From positions 1 through 18,939 of the forward strand of contig JAGRAS010000002.1 in the NCBI GenBank assembly GCA_020434465.1: a stretch of DNA of 18,939 nucleotides, in the 5' to 3' direction. Shown here in pieces: positions 6,849 to 13,119 of this stretch (positions are counted from its first letter, which is position 1; every line of letters begins with the position of its first letter). The notes below the pieces were generated by a model that did no database searches, was not told the DNA's origin, and saw nothing but the letters and a program-made list of their open reading frames with translations. Source of the DNA: Bdellovibrionales bacterium. Lineage in GTDB: Bacteria > Bdellovibrionota > UBA2361 > JAGRAS01. The position numbers and the translations under genes were made by a program.

Positions 6849-7637
6849 TTAAGCAACTTCTTCAACACTATCAGTGTCAATGTTTTCTGCTTCGCCAGTA
6901 ACATCTGGCCATAAGCATACGACATTCTCTTCAGCAATTGAATGCACACCCAATTCATCACCAAAGCGCTGGAAGCCATAGCGCACGGCTCCACCATTGT
7001 CTCTTAATAAGTCTCGACATGCTTTTTCATTACCACTGAACCAAAGTTGCTGATACTTCTCCAAAAGCGAAGTGTCATCTAAAAGTTCTCTATCGATCAT
7101 CGCTAAACAACGGGTATCAATAAAAACTCTTCCACCTGTCTCTTGAGCATCTGCGGTTAGATTATCAGTTGTTGGTCTATCACCATTTGGATGAATAACT
7201 ATTGTATATGCAAATGGATCTCTTTGAATTCTATAAGTGCCTGGTTCTAAATTAACAACACAACCACCATAGTCCTTAACCACTTGATCTTTTGCATCAG
7301 GCTCTGCATCAATTAAAGCAACAACCCTTTCATAAAACTGAGGGTTTGCTAGCATAAACTGATCAATTAAAACTAAGTTACCGCTTTCTACAGCAATTCT
7401 CTCTCTTCTATTTCCACTGTCAGAAGATCGATGTGGGGATCTTGGTCCTCCTCTCCCTCCATGTCTTCCTCTTCCATAACTTCCGCCGCGACCACGGCCA
7501 CCGCCGCCGCCGCCGAATCTTCCACGGCCTCTACCGCCGCCGCCACCATGTCTTCCACGGCCTCTACCGCCGCCGCCATGTCTTCCGCGACCACGACCAC
7601 CGCCACGCGAGTTACCACCTCGACCACTACCGTACAT
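6849..7637 (-). CDS. RGG/RG-rich protein with duplicated C-terminal domain, unknown function
   Basis: The 262-residue product has two parts. Residues 1-68 are almost only Gly and Arg with scattered His, Ser, Tyr and Phe, as RGG, RGRGR and RGRH blocks: a disordered, strongly basic tract like RGG-box RNA-binding regions. Residues 80-260 are ordinary and acidic. They contain two similar units (about 80-151 and 169-247), each with a hydrophobic I-D-Q/R motif, a helix rich in E/D/K, and a D-Y/N-G-G-x-V motif. The ATG at 7635-7637 has a strong AGGAG seven bases upstream (AGGAGATTGAT). Codons in the tract are GC-rich, unlike the AT-rich surroundings. I do not recognise the C-terminal family; nucleic-acid binding is inferred only from the RGG tract. 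No signal peptide. Single-gene unit with a long structured leader. Confidence 0.8.
   Translation of the reverse strand: MYGSGRGGNSRGGGRGRGRHGGGGRGRGRHGGGGGRGRGRFGGGGGGRGRGGSYGRGRHGGRGGPRSPHRSSDSGNRRERIAVESGNLVLIDQFMLANPQFYERVVALIDAEPDAKDQVVKDYGGCVVNLEPGTYRIQRDPFAYTIVIHPNGDRPTTDNLTADAQETGGRVFIDTRCLAMIDRELLDDTSLLEKYQQLWFSGNEKACRDLLRDNGGAVRYGFQRFGDELGVHSIAEENVVCLWPDVTGEAENIDTDSVEEVA
7518..7580. repeat. 27-bp perfect tandem repeat encoding RGG units
   Basis: The 27-base unit starting TCTTCCACGGCCTC occurs identically at 7518-7544 and 7551-7577, each followed by a short spacer ending in CATG, with a third degenerate copy beginning at 7581. On the coding (minus) strand it specifies Gly-runs followed by R-G-R-G-R. 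The repeat lies wholly inside the RGG gene and is a likely site of length variation by slippage. Confidence 0.85.
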
Positions 7638-8086
7638 ATCAATCTCCTAATTTTTTTCTTGAAGCATTCAGATATTTATTTCTTAAAAAATCATCTAGGT
7701 ATTTTCTAGGTGAATGATTTTGTTTTCTAAATCACCACAAAAATTGCTTCTGTTAAATAAGCTTAAAAAAGTTTCAGGATTTTACAGCTACAACTGTTTC
7801 GCCCTGGTAAATTTAATTTTCAATCTTTATAGATGAAATCCACAGTAATGCTTAAAAGCTACAGCAAAATTATTTGAGCATAAAGCTCAATAGTGCATAT
7901 GCCTAAGTAATGAGCCCTACCCAATAGAGTTGCCCCTGTGGAGAGCACCAATACTACAAATTTATTCAATAATTTGAAAGCGCTAGATTAAAAAAATAAT
8001 TGGGCTTTTCAGCCAGTTAAGCATGTAAAGTATGAGCCTCTGCTGACCGATACTACAATTGCAAAAATTCTGTGTGGTAACGGGAA
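7638..8086. other. 449-bp divergent intergenic region, possible leader or small RNA
   Basis: No convincing ORF on either strand. It contains the leader hairpin of the RGG gene (above), a 6-bp stem TTGAGC/GCTCAA with a 5-base loop (7874-7890), an 8-bp palindrome GCATATGC (7895-7902), and a GC-richer, unevenly composed stretch around 7900-7950. A TTGAAA at 7974 with an AT-rich -10 region near 7995-8002 is a weak promoter candidate for the plus-strand operon. I compared it mentally with tmRNA, RNase P, SRP and 6S RNA and see no diagnostic motif. Confidence 0.4.
7687..7721. promoter_or_regulatory. 12-bp bulged hairpin with CTAGGT repeat in the RGG-gene leader
   Basis: AAAATCAT (7687-7694) is complementary to ATGATTTT (7714-7721). 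Just inside, CTAG at 7695-7698 can pair with CTAG at 7706-7709, giving about 12 bp of stem with a four-base bulge (GTGA). The motif CTAGGT is also directly repeated (7695-7700 and 7706-7711). It lies 50-84 bases upstream of the RGG-protein ATG, where it could be an RNA leader structure or an operator. Confidence 0.4.
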
Positions 8087-8572
8087 ATGTATAGTGACAG
8101 CATAAATTCTAAAATTATTGAATTAAATCAAGAGGTTGAGCTTGAAGAAGGGGTTTGTTTTGACCCTGAAAGAATTAGCCTCGAGGGTATTTATAAAGAC
8201 GAGCTTTCTGCTTACCGTGCAAAACGGGTTTGGATAGAAGTTCTTGAATCTATCTTTTTATTAGACAATAAGCATGATCTAAGTTTTATAACAGGCGAAT
8301 ATTGCGGCGATAGGTACTTTTTAAGCTGCCAATTTGTAACAGCTTGCGCCCGCTATGCATTTTGGAGACTAACAAATCAGCAGTCACCAGAAGCACAATA
8401 TATGATAGAAACTGCCCATATTCCGGACTGTGAAATGCGGCAAGATGATTTTCTTTATGCTCCGGATTTGCGACCTATATGTAACACACCTGAAATATTA
8501 CTAAGTCAAATTGAAGAGGTAACAAGCATAAATAGGTTCTGGTCAAAATTGTTTAGAAAACTCTTTCGATAA
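8087..8572 (+). CDS. unknown cytosolic protein heading the Cas4-like cassette
   Basis: A 161-residue protein in no family I recognise. It is mixed acidic/basic with no signal peptide; the centre (about 45-105) looks helical, with aromatic and Cys residues (I-T-G-E-Y-C-G-D-R-Y-F-L-S-C-Q-F), and the last dozen residues are strongly basic (R-F-W-S-K-L-F-R-K-L-F-R). Cys residues near 24, 73, 80, 86, 114 and 131 are scattered without a zinc-finger spacing. The ATG at 8087 has GGGA directly upstream, closer than ideal. It lies 25 bp before the first half of the split nuclease on the same strand, so the three genes are probably co-transcribed. A role in the same process is inferred from position only. 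Confidence 0.65.
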   Translation: MYSDSINSKIIELNQEVELEEGVCFDPERISLEGIYKDELSAYRAKRVWIEVLESIFLLDNKHDLSFITGEYCGDRYFLSCQFVTACARYAFWRLTNQQSPEAQYMIETAHIPDCEMRQDDFLYAPDLRPICNTPEILLSQIEEVTSINRFWSKLFRKLFR

Positions 8573-8597
8573 ATTCGATAAAGTTTACAATATCAAC

Positions 8598-8855
8598 ATG
8601 CCGCGAAAAAATGCAGATGGTAAATATATTATTCCTGCTGGTGAGATTGGTTCTTACACAGTCTGTCCTGAGTCTTGGCGTTTAAGTTCAGTTGAAAAAA
8701 AACTTTCTTCTAAAGCAGCAGCTACAAAAGCTGGCGTAAAAATGCATAAGAACTGGGCAAAAACTTTTGAAGAGGCAGCCGACTTAACACTTCATTTACG
8801 TGTTCTCTTATATTTAGTTGCTGCTGCCATACTTGGATTTATTTTTATCTTTTGA
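8598..8855 (+). CDS. N-terminal half of a split, membrane-anchored Cas4/Dna2-like nuclease
   Basis: An 85-residue protein carrying the first elements of a Cas4-type (PD-(D/E)XK, RecB-like) nuclease. I-G-S-Y-T-V-C-P-E-S-W-R-L (C23) matches the family's opening Y-x-x-C-P-x-x-W/F motif, whose Cys is the first ligand of the Fe-S cluster. G-V-K-M-H (G46, H50) matches the G-x-x-x-H motif I. It then departs from the family: instead of going on to the catalytic core it ends in a membrane helix (about 67-85, L-Y-L-V-A-A-A-I-L-G-F-I-F-I-F) and a TGA. The remaining motifs are in the next ORF, five bases downstream. Alone it cannot be catalytic. No clear Shine-Dalgarno precedes the ATG. No cas1, cas2 or CRISPR array is in the window. 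Confidence 0.65.
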   Translation: MPRKNADGKYIIPAGEIGSYTVCPESWRLSSVEKKLSSKAAATKAGVKMHKNWAKTFEEAADLTLHLRVLLYLVAAAILGFIFIF

Positions 8856-8860
8856 ATTAA

Positions 8861-9472
8861 ATGAAAACAACTGCTCAAGAGTTTGTAATTGATCTTATCT
8901 ATGATTTAAGTAGAGCAGATTCTCAACTTGTATATTTATTGATAATTTTAGTTTGCGCAGCAATTGTTATTGATGCCGTAAGCCTTGCGATAAGACATAA
9001 AGAAAAAGAAAGTGGTGTAAAAAAAGCCGCTTCTGCATTAGGTATTGATGGCAGCAGTTTACTTCCAGTTCAAAACTATATTTCAGATGCGCAAGGATTA
9101 GCAGGTAGACCTGACGCGATTTTAAAAGAAAAAGGGGAGTTTATACCTGTAGAATACAAGCCTCTAGCGAAAAAAATAAGAGATCGTTATGTTGCCCAAC
9201 TACTGGTCTACATGAGATTGATTGAGGAATTCGAAAGAAAGAGACCCCCATATGGGTATTTAATTCTTGGCAAAAATAAACGCAGAGTTAAGATTGAAAA
9301 TACAGAAGAGAAACAACTTTGGTTGCAGGAAATTTTAGATGACATGCGTTCACATTTAGAAAAAAATACTCCTGTAAAAGCATTGCCACATCCAATTAAG
9401 TGCCGTAAATGCACAGTTCAAGAATACTGTGAATTTTCACAAGCAAACAATTTTCAGACAAATAAAAAATAG
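8861..9472 (+). CDS. C-terminal half of a split, membrane-anchored Cas4/Dna2-like nuclease
   Basis: A 203-residue protein with a membrane helix (about 22-45) followed by the catalytic core of a Cas4/Dna2-type PD-(D/E)XK nuclease. G-R-P-D-A-I (D85), V-E-Y-K (E98 and K100), and Q-L-L-V-Y (Q113, Y117) are visible, then the C-terminal cysteine cluster C181-x2-C184-x5-C190, which in Cas4 supplies three of four 4Fe-4S ligands. The first Cys and motif-I His are missing here but are present in the preceding ORF. The ATG is five bases after that ORF's TGA and directly after an in-frame TAA (8858-8860), so reinitiation or coupling is likely. Known relatives are 5'-3' DNA exonucleases. The pair probably assembles at the membrane; its partner systems are unknown. 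Confidence 0.7.
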   Translation: MKTTAQEFVIDLIYDLSRADSQLVYLLIILVCAAIVIDAVSLAIRHKEKESGVKKAASALGIDGSSLLPVQNYISDAQGLAGRPDAILKEKGEFIPVEYKPLAKKIRDRYVAQLLVYMRLIEEFERKRPPYGYLILGKNKRRVKIENTEEKQLWLQEILDDMRSHLEKNTPVKALPHPIKCRKCTVQEYCEFSQANNFQTNKK

Positions 9473-9481
9473 CAATAGTGT

Positions 9482-9516
9482 ATATAGTCCATTAAACCTA
9501 ACGTCGCTGACTATAT
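9482..9516. terminator. weak inverted repeat between convergent genes
   Basis: ATATAGTC (9482-9489) pairs with GACTATAT (9509-9516) across a 19-base loop, in the 54-bp gap between the plus-strand nuclease cassette and the minus-strand 9527 gene. An AT-rich tract follows on the plus strand. The stem is AT-rich and the loop long, so terminator function is uncertain. Confidence 0.3.
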
Positions 9517-9526
9517 TTATTCTCTA

Positions 9527-10318
9527 CTATCTAGCCATTGGCAGTTCTAGTTGGTATTGAGAAATGTCAAAAAAGTTTGCTAAGGTTTGCATTTCTGCAT
9601 GAACTTCCTCAGGCCAAGTTTTAGGTTCGGGCCTAAGCATGGCAACGTCTTCAACAATAAATTCACACAGGACAGACTCGTTTGTTTTACAATTTGTTAT
9701 TCTAACTGCTCTTGCACTTGGTTCCCAAGAGAATACAGCGGGATTTACTTGATGCTTTACAGCTTCCACAGCAAAAGAGCGGCTAATAAAATCTTGCCCA
9801 CCCGCAATAAAAGTAAGTTTTGGTGAGTTATGATTAAAATATCTTCTTGAAGCTATTAGCATTCGTGAGACACTTAAAAGTAGCCTACGTACCATAGTTT
9901 CGTGGCTAATATTATTCATATCAGGGATAATCATCCCAAATCGAGATGTAAAAGACTCTTTTGCAAGTTCAAAAAGATTTAGGCCTTTAACCTCTAACTG
10001 TAAAAGCCTTTCAGCTTTTTGTTTTTCTATCCAGCGTTTAGTTTCTCTAACCTCGGTTGGAAAAAGATATTTAGATAATTCATCAATTTCAGAATCAGCC
10101 CATTCTGCCAAGCGTTTTTGCTCACCTAAACATGCCAAACATGGAACAACACTTTGCTTCCAAGTCTTATCAACATCAGTTTCAAGAATCGAAAAAATAC
10201 CATTGTTAGTTACTAACTTTGGCAAATAACCAATATCTCTAAGATATCTACTAAACAGAAACAAAGTTCCTGCTTCAGGGCTATACGATGCTTGTGGTGC
10301 AAAAATACTTATTTTCAT
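9527..10318 (-). CDS. unknown protein, weakly glycosyltransferase-like
   Basis: A 263-residue cytosolic protein. The N-terminus, K-I-S-I-F-A-P-Q-A followed by G-T-L-F-L-F-S-R-Y-L-R-D-I-G-Y, resembles the first strand-loop-helix of a GT-B fold, and a later F-S-W-E-P-S-A-R-A segment recalls capsular-polysaccharide transferases, but the protein is too short for a full two-domain GT-B enzyme. A C-L-A-C pair lies near residues 60-63. I therefore give no enzyme name. Its ATG overlaps the upstream gene by 4 bp (10315-10318). It is third in a tightly packed operon with the two beta-rich unknowns and ends the unit. A role in making a surface glycan is an inference only. Confidence 0.65.
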   Translation of the reverse strand: MKISIFAPQASYSPEAGTLFLFSRYLRDIGYLPKLVTNNGIFSILETDVDKTWKQSVVPCLACLGEQKRLAEWADSEIDELSKYLFPTEVRETKRWIEKQKAERLLQLEVKGLNLFELAKESFTSRFGMIIPDMNNISHETMVRRLLLSVSRMLIASRRYFNHNSPKLTFIAGGQDFISRSFAVEAVKHQVNPAVFSWEPSARAVRITNCKTNESVLCEFIVEDVAMLRPEPKTWPEEVHAEMQTLANFFDISQYQLELPMAR

Positions 10319-11082
10319 AATGCTAATACCGATACCGGCCTCTTAGTGTTTGCTTCTCGATACAACGCAAAAATTGCTGTTTCTTGTTCCTCTTCAGGAT
10401 CAAGATAAACTCCTCCAACATTACTCTTCCCCCAGCTCAAATTTAAAGCAGTTTGATCAGTAAAGAAATCTCCATTTACTGATATCTCCTGAACACTTAG
10501 AGGTGCAAGTTCTGGGATAGAAATGTTTTTTCTTAAAGTTTCAAAAGTACTTTCTTGAGACTGATCTGGGGAAAATGAATTCTCAGTTTGTGAGTAATTA
10601 ATAGTAAATAAATTTGGCGTGAAGCTATCACGATCAGCGTTTACTGCAATTAAAGATGAAGAAAATTTCTCATCAGAAATTAAGGCTCCTGCTGCTGTAC
10701 TTTTTCTAGGCTCTAATAAATCAGCTAAATTTTTTGCCTTAAATTTGGTTGAGCCATTTTGCGTTACAAGTTCAATCAAGCAAATTGAAGTTGATAAATC
10801 TATTCTTGGTTGGTGAGTACTTAATTCTATCTTGAGGCCTGCAATATTTGTTTCTGATTTTTCAAAATGCGGAAAAACATCGTCAATTCTTATACCATCA
10901 GGTTGTGCAATTTTTAGCCCATCAATTTTTACAGTCTTCTTACCAATATCACTGCCAAATAAAGTCAAGTTGCAAGTTACATTATATGGTGCCCCTATCC
11001 CACCAGAAGAAGGAAAAAAATGTACAAAAGTTTTAGTGACTGGAGATGAAACGCAAAAACCTAACCAAGCAAAGTTTCCCAT
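10315..11082 (-). CDS. unknown beta-rich protein, middle gene of three-gene operon
   Basis: A 255-residue protein with no recognised family. Alternating hydrophobic and polar residues and many Ser/Thr/Asn suggest mostly beta structure in two halves (about 15-110 and 150-255). No signal peptide, lipobox or membrane helix is visible. It starts two bases after the stop of the 11085 gene and overlaps the 9527 gene by 4 bp, so translation is coupled. Its layout (G-I-R-I-D-D-V-F-P, then P-E-L-A-P-L-S) loosely parallels the neighbouring 11085 protein, so the two could be diverged paralogs. Confidence 0.65.
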   Translation of the reverse strand: MGNFAWLGFCVSSPVTKTFVHFFPSSGGIGAPYNVTCNLTLFGSDIGKKTVKIDGLKIAQPDGIRIDDVFPHFEKSETNIAGLKIELSTHQPRIDLSTSICLIELVTQNGSTKFKAKNLADLLEPRKSTAAGALISDEKFSSSLIAVNADRDSFTPNLFTINYSQTENSFSPDQSQESTFETLRKNISIPELAPLSVQEISVNGDFFTDQTALNLSWGKSNVGGVYLDPEEEQETAIFALYREANTKRPVSVLAL

Positions 11083-11084
11083 TA

Positions 11085-11780
11085 CTAGTTCATCCCTACA
11101 TATGTGTTAATTCCAGACTCGCCTCTACTTTCTTCAAAACAAGTTACACCCATAACAGTATCACCAACAGCAGAAAGCCTGACGTAAGCAGGTAAGGCTC
11201 TTTCTCGAGAAAAAAACTGAGGAAACTCAACTTCAGTATTTATTAGCACAGCACCTAATGGTGGCACTTCGTGAACTACCTCAGGAGATCTTTTATCTGC
11301 TATTAATTTACAACGAAATTTACCAATAGTTTTAGAATGATTAATTACACTAATAAAAGTTCTTTTATTTGGGGCGAAAAGCATTGGGAAGCAAGATGCA
11401 TTTGTCTTAGACAACAGAGAAGGTTCGCTTAAAATCATCGGAACATTTCCATTTAGACCTGCCCGAATTGTGAAAGAAGCCCCAACATCATTTGTAATAA
11501 ATAAATGAGCATGTTTAATCCCATTATGAATTTTACAGGCTTCCATAAAGTTTGCTAATTCTAAAAAGCCAATTTGATTTACCAGAAACTCAACCTTAGC
11601 TTCATTAAATAAATAACCATCAGGGTCATAGAACTTAAGCACAGCTGCTACGTGGCTTTTATCAAAATTTTTTGGAGGGATGCAAAATAGAGTAGTTGAA
11701 AATAAAGGGCCATTGGTCACCCAAAAATGGTGTTCATCTCCTGTGATGTCTGAAATTTCACAGATATTTTCTGCAAGCAT
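11085..11780 (-). CDS. unknown beta-rich protein, first gene of three-gene operon
   Basis: A 231-residue protein in no family I recognise, with beta-strand-like alternation throughout and no export signal. Notable segments are H-A-H-L-F-I-T-N-D (about 90-98) and V-P-P-L-G-A-V-L-I-N. The latter resembles edge strands of jelly-roll or immunoglobulin-like domains, though that is only an impression. AGGG lies four bases before the ATG at 11780. It leads the operon, with two bases to the next gene, and its upstream region carries a TTGACT -35-like element and a palindrome at the -10 (below). Confidence 0.65.
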   Translation of the reverse strand: MLAENICEISDITGDEHHFWVTNGPLFSTTLFCIPPKNFDKSHVAAVLKFYDPDGYLFNEAKVEFLVNQIGFLELANFMEACKIHNGIKHAHLFITNDVGASFTIRAGLNGNVPMILSEPSLLSKTNASCFPMLFAPNKRTFISVINHSKTIGKFRCKLIADKRSPEVVHEVPPLGAVLINTEVEFPQFFSRERALPAYVRLSAVGDTVMGVTCFEESRGESGINTYVGMN

Positions 11781-11817
11781 AGCCCTACTTGTCCCCTAAC
11801 GAGTTTTAAGTGATTTA

Positions 11818-11845
11818 AACCTACACTAGGTTAACAAAAAGTCAA
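11818..11845 (-). promoter_or_regulatory. candidate promoter with overlapping palindromic operator
   Basis: On the minus strand TTGACT (11840-11845) is followed after 16 bases by TAGGTT (11818-11823), a weak -10. The perfect inverted repeat AACCTA-cac-TAGGTT (11818-11832) covers that -10, so a dimeric repressor bound there would block the 11780-9527 operon. The start codon is 38 bp downstream. The -10 matches poorly, so the promoter itself is tentative. Confidence 0.4.
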
Positions 11846-11924
11846 CAAAATTGACCAGTCCTGATGTGAAAAAATACCATGTTTTTTTGAGAATATTTAG
11901 GAAAATTAACTAAAAATGCCAAAA

Positions 11925-11952
11925 TTGTTGAAAAAACAAAAGAGAGTATAAA
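11925..11952 (+). promoter_or_regulatory. candidate sigma-70 promoter for the 12109 gene
   Basis: TTGTTG (11925-11930) and TATAAA (11947-11952) are spaced 16 bp apart, with a good -10 and a half-matching -35. Transcription would start near 11960 and give a roughly 150-base leader before the ATG at 12109. Confidence 0.35.
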
Positions 11953-12108
11953 ATCACCCTAAACTTATTTATAATTTACCCCGAATAATTAACTGTTGGC
12001 AGATTTACTAGGCACAACCCATGCTATTTTTAATAAAGCTCAAGTAGTGTTCAGATTTCTTTAATGTCAACCACTAGTTATCTTTAAAATTGGCACAGGC
12101 TCCTAATA

Positions 12109-12480
12109 ATGGTCAAAGAAAATGAAAAAAAGAAGTCTGATAGACTTAAGCGCTATGAAGTGCAAGACCGCCGGCAAACAATTATAAACTATCTTGCGAT
12201 CGGAACTTGTGGAGTTTTTATAGTATTAACCATATTACTTGCATTAACTGGAAACTTTTATGCTGCACTGAATGTAATTGGTATTGAGGCTGCTGAAACA
12301 GCTGGGGTTTACATAGATTGCAGTCAGAAAAAAAATAAAGACAATAAGTACTGTCAAACTACAGAGGAACTATCTCAATCTGACAGGGACTGGAGATCTT
12401 TAAGAAATAGTAACTCCCGAACTCCTAATTCTCAAAAACGCGAGAAACCCCGTGGCGGAGCTTTCTCACTATATCAATAA
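12109..12480 (+). CDS. small single-pass membrane protein, unknown
   Basis: A 123-residue protein: a very basic N-terminus (K/R-rich, residues 1-24), one membrane helix (about 27-48, rich in I/L/V/F), a linker, and a hydrophilic C-terminal tail with basic, Asn/Ser-rich composition and a C-x-x-x-x-x-x-x-x-x-C pair (about residues 64 and 74). No cleavable signal site follows the helix. The positive-inside rule predicts the N-terminus in the cytoplasm and the tail, with its two Cys, in the periplasm. No SD is obvious before the ATG. It converges with the 12589 gene, with a hairpin between them. Confidence 0.65.
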   Translation: MVKENEKKKSDRLKRYEVQDRRQTIINYLAIGTCGVFIVLTILLALTGNFYAALNVIGIEAAETAGVYIDCSQKKNKDNKYCQTTEELSQSDRDWRSLRNSNSRTPNSQKREKPRGGAFSLYQ

Positions 12481-12502
12481 GTAAAAATTTATTGTTAAAA
12501 AA

Positions 12503-12525
12503 TGGGAGCTAATAACTAGCTCCCA
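12503..12525 (-). terminator. intrinsic terminator for the 12589 gene, possibly bidirectional
   Basis: TGGGAGCTA (12503-12511) and TAGCTCCCA (12517-12525) form a perfect 9-bp stem with a 5-base loop. On the minus strand the stem is followed at once by TTTTTT, a standard Rho-independent terminator for the leftward 12589 gene. On the plus strand it sits 23 bp after the 12109 gene but has no clean T-run. Confidence 0.75.
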
Positions 12526-12588
12526 AACAAATTATAAAAATAATCTTGATACGTTAATCGCTGTAAGATCGAATTTATTTACTAAAGT

Positions 12589-12846
12589 CTATTTTATTCT
12601 CTTGGTAAGAATCCTTTTACGAAGCTTTCTAGAAGATCTCCTACTTAGCAAATATCCACAACGGATTGCTCGGATCATTTGCATAGAATAATCTTCCAAA
12701 GCGCCTTCACCTGTTTCCCCACCAAAAGATAAATCTCTACTTTCATCTACATAACCTACTCTTCCTGCACCTGGTGCTCTTCTAAATAGATCACGTAAAT
12801 CTCCAACAGAGATAGGGTAAAGTGCTGCTGCTGAATGTTGACTCAT
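12589..12846 (-). CDS. small basic protein, unknown
   Basis: An 85-residue protein (from the ATG at 12844-12846; a longer in-frame ATG at 12859-12861 adds five residues). I prefer the inner start because GGAG lies nine bases before it. The N-terminal half has a D-L-R-D-L-F-R-R and a Gly-rich segment; the C-terminal 25 residues are strongly basic (R-R-S-S-R-K-L-R-K-R) and could bind nucleic acid or membrane lipid. No helix long enough to span the membrane and no recognised family. A good terminator lies downstream, which supports it being a transcribed gene. Confidence 0.5.
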   Translation of the reverse strand: MSQHSAAALYPISVGDLRDLFRRAPGAGRVGYVDESRDLSFGGETGEGALEDYSMQMIRAIRCGYLLSRRSSRKLRKRILTKRIK

Positions 12847-13013
12847 GTAAGCAAACTCCATTTTGTTACAAACGGAAGTATCTCATACTCAATGAGGCCT
12901 CTGTTAACAGAAACCACTGTTTTAAAACGTCTATTCTGTTGAAAACTTAAAAACCTGAGTTCGGTTTAAAAAGCGTAGCGAGAAATGCAAGATGCTGAGA
13001 GATTTGTAAGAAA

Positions 13014-13061
13014 AAAAATTGCTGTGAAGGCGTAGCAGAGCTACATCAAACAGCAATTTTT
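13014..13061 (-). terminator. two-part intrinsic terminator of the FlgO-like gene
   Basis: AAAAATTGCTGT (13014-13025) pairs with ACAGCAATTTTT (13050-13061), 12 bp, and inside it GTAGC (13032-13036) pairs with GCTAC (13040-13044). On the minus strand the outer stem runs into eight T residues. It lies 59 bp downstream of the stop of the gene at 13120-13896. Confidence 0.7.
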
Positions 13062-13119
13062 ATCTGGATAAAGCCCCGACTTGCTTTTTCTTTCAAATCT
13101 GAAGAGAAGCCCTAAAAAT

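Larger units (their letters stand above)
11781..12108. other. 328-bp divergent intergenic region
   Basis: Separates the minus-strand three-gene operon from the plus-strand 12109 gene. It holds the candidate operator/promoter at 11818-11845 and a plus-strand promoter candidate at 11925-11952. The rest is AT-rich with poly-A stretches; about 150 bases would form the leader of the 12109 gene. No ORF or recognisable structured RNA seen. Confidence 0.45.

Noticed and set aside
7388..7717. Ala/Val-rich minus-strand ORF and two Ser/Thr/Ala- or His/Arg-rich plus-strand ORFs over the RGG tract
   Set aside because: They are low-complexity shadows produced by the GC-rich repeat; the RGG frame alone has a strong SD and an ordinary downstream domain.
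7741..8086. 6S, tmRNA, RNase P or SRP RNA in the long gap
   Set aside because: A CCCTGG-like patch recalled 6S RNA, but the closing stem and other diagnostic motifs could not be found on either strand.
8856..8860. Split nuclease explained as one gene with a single frameshift
   Set aside because: Each frame has its own stop (TGA 8853-8855 and TAA 8858-8860) placed so that no single indel joins them.
8598..9472. CRISPR-associated locus
   Set aside because: No repeat-spacer array and no cas1/cas2 or effector gene in the window; only the Cas4-type fold is supported.
10619..11110. Plus-strand ORFs of 62-92 residues opposite the three-gene operon
   Set aside because: They lie wholly inside a better supported minus-strand gene and lack RBS and plausible composition.
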